A stretch of DNA of 64,000 nt from Leucobacter chromiisoli (GCF_016522505.1 NZ_JAEHOH010000005.1:84094-148093); one strand, 5' to 3'. Positions 9,255 to 17,892 are shown, counted from the first letter of the stretch. Numbers and translations are program-made. Notes: generated by a model not told the origin, from the sequence alone.

Positions 9255-10283
9255 CTAGTGCGCGCCCTGCGGGATCGACTCGCGCGAGAGGCGCTTGCGG
9301 AAGATCCAGTAGGTCCACGCCTGGTAGGCGAGCACCAGCGGCATGGTGAAGACCGCCACCCAGGTCATGAGCACCAGGGTGTTCTGCGAGCTCGCCGCCC
9401 CCTCGATCGACATCGACTCCGCCGGGTCGATGCTCGACACCATGAGGTTCGGGAACAGCGCCATGAAGATCGTCAGCAGCGCGAACACGATCGTCGCCGC
9501 GTTGCACGCGAACGCCCGGCCCTCACGACCGACGGCGTTCGCCACCCAGCCGGCGACGAGCGCGAGGGCTGCGACGATCGCGCAGGCGGCCACGACGGGC
9601 AGCATGGGGTTGTCGAGGTGCTGCAGGATGGTCCACGCGAGGAAGACCGCGGCGACGAGGATCGTCGCGAGGCCGACCTTCTTCGCGAGCGCTCGGGACC
9701 GGTCCCGGATCTCGCCGGAGGTCTTCAGCGCGATGAACACGAGGCCGTGGGTGAAGCACAGCAGCATGAGCGCGACCCCGCCGAGCAGGCCGTAGAGGTT
9801 GAGCAGCGTCAGCAGCGTGCCCTCGTAGATCCAGCCGCCGTTGTCCATGGTGCGGATCGGCAGCCCCTGGGCGAGGTTCGCGAACGCGGTGCCCCAGAGC
9901 AGCGGCGGCAGCAGCGAACCCCAGAAGATGAACTGGTCGAACCAGCGGGTCCACTCCCGCCCCTTGCCCTGGTGGCGGTACTCGAAGGAGACCCCGCGGA
10001 AGATCAGGGCGACGAGGATCAGCAGCAGCGCGAGGTAGAAGCCGGAGAACATCGTGGCGTACCACTCGGGGAAGGCTGCGAAGAGGCAGGCGCCCGCGAC
10101 GATGAGCCAGGTCTCGTTGAGATCCCAGACGGGGCCGATGGTGTTGATCACCACGCGGCGATCGGTGTCGTCGCGACTCACGAAGGGCAGCGCCATGCCG
10201 ACGCCGAAGTCGAAGCCGTCGAGCACGAAGTAGCCGATCAGCAGCACCCCGACGATGAAGAACCATACTGTGGTCAGTTCCAT
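9255..10283 (-). CDS. cydB: cytochrome bd ubiquinol/menaquinol oxidase subunit II
   Basis: 342 residues, multi-pass membrane protein. The N-terminus MELTTVWFFIVGVL and the DGFDFGVG motif in the first helices are diagnostic of CydB. With CydA it forms the high-affinity terminal oxidase that reduces oxygen to water while oxidising menaquinol. Starts 12 bp after the cydA stop with an AGGAGG-like ribosome site, so it is co-transcribed and coupled to cydA. Confidence 0.95.
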   Translation of the reverse strand: MELTTVWFFIVGVLLIGYFVLDGFDFGVGMALPFVSRDDTDRRVVINTIGPVWDLNETWLIVAGACLFAAFPEWYATMFSGFYLALLLILVALIFRGVSFEYRHQGKGREWTRWFDQFIFWGSLLPPLLWGTAFANLAQGLPIRTMDNGGWIYEGTLLTLLNLYGLLGGVALMLLCFTHGLVFIALKTSGEIRDRSRALAKKVGLATILVAAVFLAWTILQHLDNPMLPVVAACAIVAALALVAGWVANAVGREGRAFACNAATIVFALLTIFMALFPNLMVSSIDPAESMSIEGAASSQNTLVLMTWVAVFTMPLVLAYQAWTYWIFRKRLSRESIPQGAH

Positions 10284-10295
10284 TGCGGTGTCCTC

Positions 10296-11750
10296 CTAGT
10301 AGACCGTGGCCAGTGCGCGGTGATCGGGCTCTCCGCCCTCGTCCTCCGAGGTCTCGATCTCGGGAGGGCCCTCCTTCGCCGCCTTGGTGATCAATGTGAA
10401 CTCGACCACCGCCAGGGCGCCGTAGACGAGCGTGAAGACGATCAGCGAGACGAGCACGGCCCAGCCGGGAACGCCCGGCGAGACCCCCTGCTCCGTCGTC
10501 ATCAGCCCGAAGACGATCCAGGGCTGGCGGCCCATCTCGGTGAACACCCAGCCGACGAGCGAGGCGAGCATCGGCACCGGAACCGTCCAGACGGCGACCT
10601 TCCACGCCCACTCGGGCACCTCGCGGTTCTTCCGCGTGATCCAGAGCCCGACGGCCGACACGAGGGCCGAGAGCGCGCCGAGGCCGATCATCCAGCGGAA
10701 CGACCAGTAGGTGACCCAGATGATGGGCGCGAAGCCACCGCCGCCGGGGCAGGTCAGCAGGCTGTCGGCGCCCCCGCAGTACAGCGCCTCGTACTCGGTC
10801 TGGAGGTCGCGGATGCCCTCGACGGAGCCGTCGAACGTGCCGTTCGAGAGGAAGGAGAGCAGGTACGGGATGCGGATCGAGAAGATCTCGTGCGCCCCGT
10901 CGGGGGTGCCCAGGCTGAAGATCGAGAAGGACGCGTCGGCACCGGAGGCCGTCTCGTAGAGCGCCTCGGCGGCGGCCATCTTCATCGGTTGGGTCTCGGT
11001 CATCACCATGCCGAGCGAGTGCCCGGTGAGCCCGACCCCCATGAAGGCGAGGATGTTGGTCCACGCACCGAACCGGAGGCTGACGCGCATCTCGTCGACG
11101 AACTGCCCGCGCTTCAGGTGCCACGCGGCGACCGCGACCATCACGGCCCCGGCGAACATGACGGACGCGAAGAGGGTGTGCGGGAACTGGGTCATGGCGA
11201 CGGGGTTCGTGAGCACGGGGACGATGTCGTTCAGCTCGACGCGGCCGCGCTCCTCGTTCACCGTGAACGCCTCCGTCACGGGGTTCTGCATGAACGCGTT
11301 GGCTGCGAGGATGAAGTACGCCGAGAGCATCGTGGCGATCGACGTCATCCAGATCGAGAGCAGGTGCACCCGCTTCGGCAGCTTGTCCCACCCGAAGATC
11401 CAGATGCCGATGAAGGTGGCCTCGAGGAAGAAGGCGATGAGGCCCTCCATCGCGAGCGGAGCGCCGAAGATGTCGCCGACGAAGCGGGAGTAGTCCGACC
11501 AGTTCATGCCGAACTGGAACTCCTGCACGATGCCGGTGACGACGCCCATCGCGAAGTTGATGAGGAAGATCTTGCCGTAGAGGCGGGTGAGGCGCAGGTA
11601 CTTCACCTTGCCGGTGCGCACCCACACGGTCTGCAGGATCGCGACGAGCAGGCTCAGCCCGATCGTCAGCGGGACGAAGATGAAGTGATACAGCGTCGTC
11701 AGCCCGAACTGCCATCGGGCCAGCGTCAACGCATCGAGGGTTTCGTACAC
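10296..11750 (-). CDS. cydA: cytochrome bd oxidase subunit I (haem-binding)
   Basis: 484 residues with many membrane helices. Key family features: the early histidine in LTTLYHFIFVPLTIG (haem ligand region), ETQPMKMAAAE with the quinol-loop Lys and Glu, and GRQPW before a short Q-loop of the type usual in actinobacteria. I chose GTG 11750 (VYETLDALTLARWQFG) because this is where family members begin and a GGAG site sits 6 nt upstream. The ATG at 11837 would add 29 unconserved residues and has its AGGA directly abutting the start. The choice leaves a 5' leader of roughly 120 nt. Confidence 0.93.
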   Translation of the reverse strand: MYETLDALTLARWQFGLTTLYHFIFVPLTIGLSLLVAILQTVWVRTGKVKYLRLTRLYGKIFLINFAMGVVTGIVQEFQFGMNWSDYSRFVGDIFGAPLAMEGLIAFFLEATFIGIWIFGWDKLPKRVHLLSIWMTSIATMLSAYFILAANAFMQNPVTEAFTVNEERGRVELNDIVPVLTNPVAMTQFPHTLFASVMFAGAVMVAVAAWHLKRGQFVDEMRVSLRFGAWTNILAFMGVGLTGHSLGMVMTETQPMKMAAAEALYETASGADASFSIFSLGTPDGAHEIFSIRIPYLLSFLSNGTFDGSVEGIRDLQTEYEALYCGGADSLLTCPGGGGFAPIIWVTYWSFRWMIGLGALSALVSAVGLWITRKNREVPEWAWKVAVWTVPVPMLASLVGWVFTEMGRQPWIVFGLMTTEQGVSPGVPGWAVLVSLIVFTLVYGALAVVEFTLITKAAKEGPPEIETSEDEGGEPDHRALATVY

Positions 11751-11858
11751 GTGAGGCTCCAGGGCACGGGACGCGGACCGCACCCAGGGGGCGTCGTTCC
11801 GCACTCCCTTAGTGAGATCCGGGGGCAGGATGGTCATTCCTCGCCGGAGCTACCGGTC

Positions 11859-11872
11859 GGTGACCGGTCACC
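11859..11872. promoter_or_regulatory. palindrome GGTGACCGGTCACC at the cydA transcription start
   Basis: Perfect 14-bp palindrome that begins about 5 bp downstream of the proposed cydA -10 box, so it would cover the transcription start. It does not match the Rex consensus (TTGTGA...TCACAA). A repressor operator for oxygen or redox control of cydABDC is plausible; the regulator is unknown. Confidence 0.4.
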
Positions 11873-11876
11873 TCCG

Positions 11877-11906
11877 ATTCTACCTTTTCTGCGAATTCCC
11901 TGCGAA
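11877..11906 (-). promoter_or_regulatory. candidate cydA promoter
   Basis: On the minus strand, -10 TAGAAT (plus-strand 11877-11882) and -35 TTCGCA (11901-11906) with an 18-bp spacer, in a locally AT-rich stretch. TAGAAT matches five of six consensus positions. Confidence 0.5.
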
Positions 11907-12069
11907 TGCATCTCGACGTCGAACTATTCCACGACCAGGGTTTTCTCGACGTGAAGCTATCTCGCCGATCCATCAATGCCACAGATGTCGCGCTCGGTAT
12001 CGCCATCGGCGCGTGCGGCGCGCCATCGGGCGCAGGCGGCGTCCGGCTCGCGGCCCTACACTGACCCTG

Positions 12070-12735
12070 GTGACCGAGCTTCTGAACACTCTGCTGGATG
12101 CGATCCGCGACATGGATCCCGCGCTGCGCACCGTCGTGGCCGGCCTGGGCATCATGCTCGAGACCTCGGTCTTCGTCGGCCTCGTCGTACCTGGCGACTC
12201 CATCGCGCTGATCGCCGCGGTCGGCGTCACGAGCCCCGCGCAGTTCTCCTGGCTGGTCGTCGCGCTCATGGCCGGCTCCCTCGCGGGGGAGAGCGTCGGC
12301 TTCGCCCTCGGCCGATGGTTCGGCCCGAGGCTCCGCGGCAGCCGGGCGGGGCGGAGGCTCGGCGACCGCAACTGGGCGCTCGCCGAGCACTACCTGGGCG
12401 AGCGCGGCGGCGTCGCGGTCTTCCTCTCCCGGTTCCTCCCGGTGCTGCACTCCCTCGTGCCGCTCACCGCCGGCATGGCGGGCATGCGCTATCGCGTCTT
12501 CATCGTCTGGACCTTCGCCGCCAGCCTCGTCTGGTCGCTCCTCGTCGTCTCGCTCGGGTCGGGGGCCGCCGCGGGGTACGAACGGCTGGCCGGCACCGTC
12601 AAGGGAGCGGGCCTGCTGTTCGCAGCGGCGGCCGTCGCGGCGGCGGCCGCCCTCTGGGCGCTGAAGCGCTGGTTCTTCGCCCGCGAGCGACGGCACATGC
12701 GGAGCGAGGAGATCGAGGGCGGGGACGCCCGCTGA
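12070..12735 (+). CDS. DedA/SNARE-associated family membrane protein
   Basis: 221 residues. The early GLVVPGDSIALIAAVG and the later FLSRFLPVLHSLVPLTAGMAGM (variant of the DedA F/RFLPG-R motif) identify the family, whose members are thought to translocate undecaprenyl phosphate or phospholipids across the membrane. Hydrophobic segments are near residues 20-45, 55-75, 140-160 and 170-190, with a basic tail. Start GTG 12070 is chosen because the sequence upstream loses coding character. Forms a co-directional row with the App1-like and FUSC genes. Confidence 0.85.
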   Translation: MTELLNTLLDAIRDMDPALRTVVAGLGIMLETSVFVGLVVPGDSIALIAAVGVTSPAQFSWLVVALMAGSLAGESVGFALGRWFGPRLRGSRAGRRLGDRNWALAEHYLGERGGVAVFLSRFLPVLHSLVPLTAGMAGMRYRVFIVWTFAASLVWSLLVVSLGSGAAAGYERLAGTVKGAGLLFAAAAVAAAAALWALKRWFFARERRHMRSEEIEGGDAR

Positions 12736-12779
12736 GCGCGTCCGAGCGCCCGACCGGCCTCGCACCCTAGACTGTCCGG

Positions 12780-13829
12780 GTGACCGAGTACGACCGCACC
12801 GACCCCCGGCCCCGCTTCGCAGCGCGCATCGAGGACTGGGTGCAGGGCCGCCGGGCGAAGCGGGCCGCGAGTCGGGGCAAGGTGCCCTCGGTGATCCCCT
12901 ACATCGGCTACGGCAGCGGCGAGTGGGTGCGGGTGCTGGGCCGCGTGATGTACCTCAAGCCGTCGACGCGAGAGCACACGCGCTTCCGCTCAGACGTGGC
13001 CGAGGTCTCCCGCGTGCGGGGATGGCGCACGTTCACCAGCCTGCACGTGCCCCACCAGACGGTGCGCGTGCTCGTCGACGGCGAGCCGGTCAGCGAGGTG
13101 GTCTCGGATCGGGGCGGCGTGATCGACTCGATCGTGCCGGTCACGCTCTCCCCCGGCTGGCACACGCTCACGCTGCAGGCCGGCGACAGCGAGGCCACGA
13201 ACGCCCCCGTGTACGTCGTGGATCCCGCCGCCCGCTTCGGCGTGATCTCCGACGTCGATGACACGATCCTCATCACCGCGCTCCCGAAGCCGCTGGTGGC
13301 GGCCTGGAACAGCTTCGTGCTCGACGAGCACGCCCGCGCCGCCACCCCGGGCATGGCCGTCATGCTCGACCACCTCGTGGCCGACCATCCCGGCTCGCCC
13401 GTCGTGTACCTGTCGACCGGGGCGTGGAACGCGGCGCCGGCGCTCAGTCGGTTCCTCGCCCGCAACCTCTACCCCATGGGCCCGCTGCTGCTCACGGACT
13501 GGGGCCCGACGCACGACCGCTGGTTCCGCAGCGGCAAGGAGCACAAGCGCCGCGAGCTGCGACGGCTCGCGGCCGAGTTCCCCGACGTGCGATGGGTGCT
13601 CATCGGCGACGACGGCCAGCACGACGAGATGCTGTACCACGAGTTCGCGACGGCCCACCCGCAGAACGTGGCGGCGGTCGCGATCCGGCAGCTCTCCGTC
13701 GGAGAGGCCGTGCTCGCCGGCGGCCGCTCCAAGGCCCGCCTGCACCGCAGCGTCAGCGGCGTGCCGTGGGTGTACGGCCCCGACGGCGCCACGCTGCGCC
13801 ACGAGCTGCAGAAGCTGGATCTGATGTGA
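12780..13829 (+). CDS. App1-type phosphatidate phosphatase domain protein (DUF2183)
   Basis: 349 residues. The central GVISDVDDTIL motif (about residue 155) is the HAD-like catalytic DxDxT motif of the App1/DUF2183 family, with IGDDGQHDEMLY further on as the second acidic motif. A beta-rich N-terminal part (about 40-150) precedes it. Yeast App1 dephosphorylates phosphatidic acid; the bacterial substrate is not established. No signal peptide. GTG start 44 bp after the DedA gene. A membrane-lipid role would fit the neighbouring DedA protein, which is inference. Confidence 0.85.
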   Translation: MTEYDRTDPRPRFAARIEDWVQGRRAKRAASRGKVPSVIPYIGYGSGEWVRVLGRVMYLKPSTREHTRFRSDVAEVSRVRGWRTFTSLHVPHQTVRVLVDGEPVSEVVSDRGGVIDSIVPVTLSPGWHTLTLQAGDSEATNAPVYVVDPAARFGVISDVDDTILITALPKPLVAAWNSFVLDEHARAATPGMAVMLDHLVADHPGSPVVYLSTGAWNAAPALSRFLARNLYPMGPLLLTDWGPTHDRWFRSGKEHKRRELRRLAAEFPDVRWVLIGDDGQHDEMLYHEFATAHPQNVAAVAIRQLSVGEAVLAGGRSKARLHRSVSGVPWVYGPDGATLRHELQKLDLM

Positions 13830-13863
13830 ACGGCCTCGGCGCGACGCGGGAGGCGGAGCGGCC

Positions 13864-14937
13864 GTGACCGACGCCCGGCCTCCGCTCTGGCGACGCACCC
13901 CCGCGGAGCTCACGGGGCGCTTCCGCGCCGAGAAGCGCGCCTCCCTGCTGCAGGCCGGGAAGGCCCTCGCCGCGATGCTCATCGCGTGGCCGATCTGCCT
14001 GCTGGTCTTCCCCGACCAGCTGCCCATCTTCGGGGCGATCGCCGCGCTGCTCGTCGTGCAGCAGGACAATGTCGACCAGTCGCTCAGCCGGGGGCTCGAG
14101 CGGGTCGTCGGCGTGCTGCTCGGCGTCACGGTCGCCCTGATCGCCGGCGAGATCCTCGGACAGCACTCCTGGCTCTTCGTGGCGGCGCTCACGCTCGCGA
14201 TCGCGCTGGGCTGGCTGCTGCGGATGACGCCGAGCGCCTCGAATCAGGTCGCCATCAGCGCGCTGCTGGTGATCGCGCTCGGCGGCCTGGATCTGCACTA
14301 CGGAGTGGAGCGCCTGGTCGAGACGCTCATCGGCGCGCTCATCGGATTCGGGCTCAACGCCCTCGTCGCGGCCCCCGTGCGCACCCTCCCGGTGCACGAG
14401 GCGATCGCGAAGCTCACGGAGGACGCCGCAGCGGCGCTCCGCCGCCTCGCAGACGCGCTCGACGAGCCGCGCGACGACGAGTGGCTCGAGGAGATGTACG
14501 AGCGGGCGCGAGCGCTGCAGGAGGACCGCTCCGGCGTGCACGCGCTGCTCAGGCAGGCGCGCGAGAGCCTGCGGCTCAACCCGCGGAGCCGACGCTACCG
14601 GGAGGGTCTCGCCGCCGACGACGAGCTGTTCCAGCGACTGCAGCCCATCGTGACCCAGGTCATCGGGATGTCGCGAGCCGTCTACGACCTCTACGAGTCG
14701 GATCTCGTGGCCGATCCCTCGGTGGTCGGGATGGTGGAGGAGATCCGCCGCGCGGCGCACGACCTCGAGCTGCTCGTCGGTCCCGGAGAGCCGACCGGTG
14801 ACCACGTCGAGCCTCCGCTGCTCACCTCCCCCTACACGATCCCCCGCCCGCATCCCGACCACTGGGTGCTGATCGGATCGCTCATGGAGGATCTGCGGCG
14901 GGTGCGGGGCCGGATCACGGGCGAACTCGACCTGTAG
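13864..14937 (+). CDS. FUSC/aromatic acid exporter-like membrane protein
   Basis: 357 residues. About six membrane helices in the first 190 residues (KALAAMLIAWPICLLVF, LPIFGAIAALLVVQQ, VVGVLLGVTVALIAG and following) form the FUSC/DUF939-type module, then a long soluble helical part ending near GRITGELDL. Relatives are putative efflux permeases of aromatic acids or stress-envelope proteins; no substrate can be assigned. Start GTG 13864 has a GGAGG-like site upstream. It ends 20 bp before a bidirectional terminator. Confidence 0.75.
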   Translation: MTDARPPLWRRTPAELTGRFRAEKRASLLQAGKALAAMLIAWPICLLVFPDQLPIFGAIAALLVVQQDNVDQSLSRGLERVVGVLLGVTVALIAGEILGQHSWLFVAALTLAIALGWLLRMTPSASNQVAISALLVIALGGLDLHYGVERLVETLIGALIGFGLNALVAAPVRTLPVHEAIAKLTEDAAAALRRLADALDEPRDDEWLEEMYERARALQEDRSGVHALLRQARESLRLNPRSRRYREGLAADDELFQRLQPIVTQVIGMSRAVYDLYESDLVADPSVVGMVEEIRRAAHDLELLVGPGEPTGDHVEPPLLTSPYTIPRPHPDHWVLIGSLMEDLRRVRGRITGELDL

Positions 14938-14956
14938 CGAGCTTCGGGCGCACGAA

Positions 14957-14983
14957 AGAGGGGTCGCCGCGGACGACCCCTCT
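14957..14983. terminator. bidirectional terminator between FUSC gene and yceI
   Basis: Perfect 10-bp stem AGAGGGGTCG / CGACCCCTCT with a 7-nt loop, exactly between two convergent stops (14937 and 14994). Confidence 0.7.
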
Positions 14984-14993
14984 GCGCGCCTCG

Positions 14994-15551
14994 CTACTGC
15001 TGCAGGGCGGCCTGGACGTCGAGGGTGATCGTGACATCGGAGCCGAGCAGGAGACCGCCCTTCTCAAGCGGTGCGTTCCAGGTGAGGCCGAAGTCCTCGC
15101 GCTTCACGACGGTCGTCGCGGTGAAGCCCGCCTTGTAGTTGCCGTAGGCGTCCTCGCCGAAGCCGCCGAACTCGAAGTCGAAGGTGACGGGCTTGGTCAC
15201 ACCGCGCATGGTGAGGTCGCCGTCGACCTTGAAGTCGCCGTTCTCCTCGCGGACGCCCGTCGAGACGAAGGTGAGCTGGGGGTACTCCTCGGCGGCGAAG
15301 AAGTCACCCGTGCGCAGGTGGCCGTCGCGGTTCGGCTCGTTGGTGTTGATCGACTCGACCTCGGCCGTCGCCGTCACGGAGGAGTCGAGGGGGTTCTCGC
15401 CGGTCGTGAAGGTCGCCTCGAACTTCTCGAACTTGCCCTTGACCTTGCTGATGGCGAGGTGGCGGACGGAGAATCCGACCTCGGAGTGGGTGGGGTCGAC
15501 GGTCCAGGTGCCGACGCGGTAACCGGGGATCTGGTCTGCGGTGATTGCCAT
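14994..15551 (-). CDS. YceI family lipid-binding protein
   Basis: 185 residues. GTWTVDPTHSEVGFSVRHLAISKVKGKFEKF at the N-terminus, then DSSVTATAEVESINTNEPNRDGHLR and LTMRGVTKPVTFDFEF, is the complete YceI lipocalin-like pattern; relatives bind isoprenoids. There is no signal peptide, so it is cytoplasmic, unlike the secreted E. coli YceI. Start ATG 15551 (MAITADQIPG) has GAAAGG 6 nt upstream. A promoter and an operator-like dyad precede it. Confidence 0.93.
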   Translation of the reverse strand: MAITADQIPGYRVGTWTVDPTHSEVGFSVRHLAISKVKGKFEKFEATFTTGENPLDSSVTATAEVESINTNEPNRDGHLRTGDFFAAEEYPQLTFVSTGVREENGDFKVDGDLTMRGVTKPVTFDFEFGGFGEDAYGNYKAGFTATTVVKREDFGLTWNAPLEKGGLLLGSDVTITLDVQAALQQ

Positions 15552-15582
15552 GGTGAGCCTTTCGATCAACTGCATTCGTTTT

Positions 15583-15624
15583 AATTGATGTTTCAACTAT
15601 AGCGACGCGATGCGGGATCCGCAA
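15583..15624 (-). promoter_or_regulatory. yceI promoter with overlapping TTGA-TCAA operator
   Basis: On the minus strand, -35 TTGCGG (plus 15619-15624), 17-bp spacer, -10 TATAGT (plus 15596-15601). A 16-bp imperfect palindrome AATTGATGTTTCAACT (15583-15598) covers the -10 and start site and resembles MarR-type operators. No MarR gene is adjacent, so the regulator must be elsewhere. Confidence 0.5.
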
Positions 15625-15640
15625 GCATTCATGCGGATCC
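15615..15640. terminator. hairpin between gatD and yceI
   Basis: Perfect 9-bp arms GGATCCGCA / TGCGGATCC, 8-nt loop, followed on the plus strand by TTTT. It lies just after the gatD stop and overlaps the yceI -35 box. On the minus strand, where gatD is read, there is no T-tract. Confidence 0.4.
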
Positions 15641-15667
15641 TTTTCTCACACGGGCGGCGCCGGGCTT

Positions 15668-16384
15668 CTAGCGCGGGCGGCGCTTGGCCGATTCGCGCGC
15701 GCGGAGGGCGGTCTCGTCCACCCCGGCGCGGGGCTCGAACGATCCGTAGCGGCGCTTCGCCGCCTCCGCGATGAGGAAGTCGGTGATGGCCGGGTTCTTC
15801 GGCAGCAGCGAGCCGTGCAGGTAGCTGCCGATCACGTTGCCGGTGCGCGCGCCCTCGACGCCGTCATCGGGGTTGTTCCCCGCCCCCTGCGTCACCCGGC
15901 CGAGCGGCCGGGACCCGGGGCCGAGCGTCGTGTGCCCGCTGTGGTTCTCGTAGCCGATCACCTCGCCGAACTCCTCGGTGTCGAGGACGATGTTGCCGAT
16001 CATGCGCTCGTCTCCGCCGCGGGTCTCGACGTCGAGCACGCCGATCCCGACCAGCTCGTCGCCGGTGTGGGTCACGAAGCGGTGCCCGAAGAGCTGGTAG
16101 AGGCCGCAGACCATCAGCATCGGAGCGCCCTCGTCCGCGAGCCGCTGGATGCGGTGCTGCTTGAGCGCGAGGTCGACGGCCACGCGGCCCTGCCCCGAAT
16201 CCTGCCCGCCTCCCCCGACGACGATGTCGATCCTCTCGGGCAGCGGGTCCCCCGGGTTGACCTCGACGACCCGCGGCTCGAATCCGTGGGCACGGGCGCG
16301 CCGCTCGAGGGCCAGGACGTTGCCGCGGTCGCCGTAGATGTTCATGTCGCGCGGGTACAGGGACACGATCACGAGCTCGTTCAC
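15668..16384 (-). CDS. gatD: lipid II isoglutaminyl synthase, glutamine amidotransferase subunit
   Basis: 238 residues. CobB/CobQ-type class I amidotransferase that releases ammonia from glutamine for MurT, which amidates the D-Glu of lipid II to D-isoglutamine. Likely catalytic residues are Cys93 in MLMVCGLYQLFGH and His190 in SYLHGSLLPKNP, close to Cys94/His189 reported for S. aureus GatD. GTG start at 16384 overlaps the murT stop by 4 bp (GTGA), so the two subunits are made together. Much longer open frames upstream are murT antisense. Confidence 0.93.
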   Translation of the reverse strand: MNELVIVSLYPRDMNIYGDRGNVLALERRARAHGFEPRVVEVNPGDPLPERIDIVVGGGGQDSGQGRVAVDLALKQHRIQRLADEGAPMLMVCGLYQLFGHRFVTHTGDELVGIGVLDVETRGGDERMIGNIVLDTEEFGEVIGYENHSGHTTLGPGSRPLGRVTQGAGNNPDDGVEGARTGNVIGSYLHGSLLPKNPAITDFLIAEAAKRRYGSFEPRAGVDETALRARESAKRRPR

Positions 16385-17766
16385 CAGATATCCTCCACCT
16401 CGGTCAGCTCCGCGAGCTCCCTGCGCAGCGCGAGCATCGCGGTGTACGTGCAGTAGATGCGGCGGGGTCCTCCGCCGGTGCGCGCCCGGAACTCGCGCAG
16501 CGCGCGAGCCAGATCCTCCTCGACGTGCCGCACCTCGACATCGTCGTGCTCGAGGCGCAGCGCCATGTCCCAGGCGCGGGTGCCGCTGACCGTGTCCACG
16601 CCCTCGACGAGCGAGGTGAAGTCCACGTCCCACAGCCAGGACATGTCGCGTCCATCGGCGTACTGGTCGTTGATCGCGATCATCACGTCGACGCCGGCCG
16701 CGTCGAACGAGGCGAGGCCGAGCCTGAACCCCGCGGGGTTCTTGACGAGCACGAGCTCGAGCGGCCGGCCGTCCAGCTCGAGCCGCTCGCCGCGTCCGAA
16801 CGCGGGGCGCACCTCCGCCAGCGCCGCGAGCAGCGAGGCGGTCGTCGCAGGCGGCCGACGCCGGGCCGAGCGGCCGGGCAGGATGCCGGCGTCCAGGACC
16901 ATGCGCACGGTTGCGAGCGCCGCAGCGGCGTTGAAGGTGTTGTAGAGGCCCTCGAGCTTCAGGTCGGTACCGTGCCGGGCGCCGTCGATCTCGAACACGG
17001 CCGAGTGATCGCCGAGCTCGACGAGTGCGACGTCGGCGCGAACGGCGTCGCTTCCGGCGCCCGCCGCGTCGGCCGTGCCGACGGCGACATCGCCGTCGTC
17101 CGTTCCGCGCGCGTCCCCGCCGCCGTGGAAGTCGTCGTCGCTCGGGAACATCGCCCGCAGCTCGGCGGAGAGGCCGAACTCCCGCACCTCGGGCAGCGAT
17201 CGGCGATCCCGCGCCGCGGCGGCGCGCACCCGCTCCCCGATCGCGGCGAGCAGCGGATCCTCGCGGTTCACGACGACGCCCTCGGTCGTGGCGTCGGCGA
17301 TGCGCTGCAGCAGCTTCGCCGTCGTGTCGATCTCGCCGAACCGGTCGAGCTGATCCCGCAGCACGTTCAGCAGCAGCGTGAAGCGGGGCTTCACCTTGTC
17401 GATGAAGTGCATCGCGTGCGCCTCATCGAGCTCCAGCACCGCGATATCGGCGTCGAGCCGCCCGCGCAGCGAGCACTCCTGCACCGCCGCAGCGATGACG
17501 CCCCTCGTGAAGTTCGATCCGGTGCGGTTCGTGAAGACCCGCAGGCCCTGCGCCTCGAGGATCTCGACGATCATCTTCGTGGTGGTCGTCTTGCCGTTCG
17601 TGCCGCTGACCGCGACCGCCCCGTAGGGCAGGCGGCCGAGCACGCGCGCGAGGAACCCTGGATCGAGCTTCTCGATCACGAGGCCGGGCAGCGCGGAGCC
17701 GCCGCCGCGGAGTCTCGCGAGCTGCCGCACCGTCTTGCCCGCGACGGCTGAGAGGAAATCACGCAT
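16381..17766 (-). CDS. murT: lipid II isoglutaminyl synthase, Mur ligase subunit
   Basis: 461 residues. Mur-ligase fold: P-loop GTNGKTTTT at about 55-63, TRGVIAAAVQ, AVLELDEA and the NVLRDQLDRFGEID motif. It amidates the alpha-carboxyl of D-Glu in lipid II with ammonia from GatD, on the cytoplasmic face of the membrane. The C-terminal DUF1727 domain contains KNPAGFRLG. Odd point: residues 209-245 are a Gly/Asp/Ala-rich low-complexity stretch and there is no four-cysteine zinc ribbon of the kind present in firmicute MurT; only two cysteines occur (near 98 and at IYCTYT). Confidence 0.92.
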   Translation of the reverse strand: MRDFLSAVAGKTVRQLARLRGGGSALPGLVIEKLDPGFLARVLGRLPYGAVAVSGTNGKTTTTKMIVEILEAQGLRVFTNRTGSNFTRGVIAAAVQECSLRGRLDADIAVLELDEAHAMHFIDKVKPRFTLLLNVLRDQLDRFGEIDTTAKLLQRIADATTEGVVVNREDPLLAAIGERVRAAAARDRRSLPEVREFGLSAELRAMFPSDDDFHGGGDARGTDDGDVAVGTADAAGAGSDAVRADVALVELGDHSAVFEIDGARHGTDLKLEGLYNTFNAAAALATVRMVLDAGILPGRSARRRPPATTASLLAALAEVRPAFGRGERLELDGRPLELVLVKNPAGFRLGLASFDAAGVDVMIAINDQYADGRDMSWLWDVDFTSLVEGVDTVSGTRAWDMALRLEHDDVEVRHVEEDLARALREFRARTGGGPRRIYCTYTAMLALRRELAELTEVEDIW

Positions 17767-17789
17767 GGGTCAAGCCTAGTGCGCGCGAT

Positions 17790-17892
17790 GAGACTGCCGC
17801 GGTCGCACGGCGAGACTGCCGCGGTGCGCGCTACTCGGCGGCGTGCCTACCGCGACGGTGCGCGCTACTCGGCGGCGTGCCTGCCGCGACGG
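17790..17892. repeat. tandem duplications at the 3' end of trmD
   Basis: A 34-bp unit is repeated in tandem (17825-17858 and 17859-17892) with one mismatch; the second copy contains the last codons and stop of trmD. Next to it a 14-mer GAGACTGCCGCGGT occurs twice (17790-17803, 17812-17825). The extra copy is non-coding. Confidence 0.85.

Noticed and set aside
11751..11837. Longer cydA start at ATG 11837
   Set aside because: Adds 29 unconserved residues and has no properly spaced ribosome site; GTG 11750 fits the family N-terminus.
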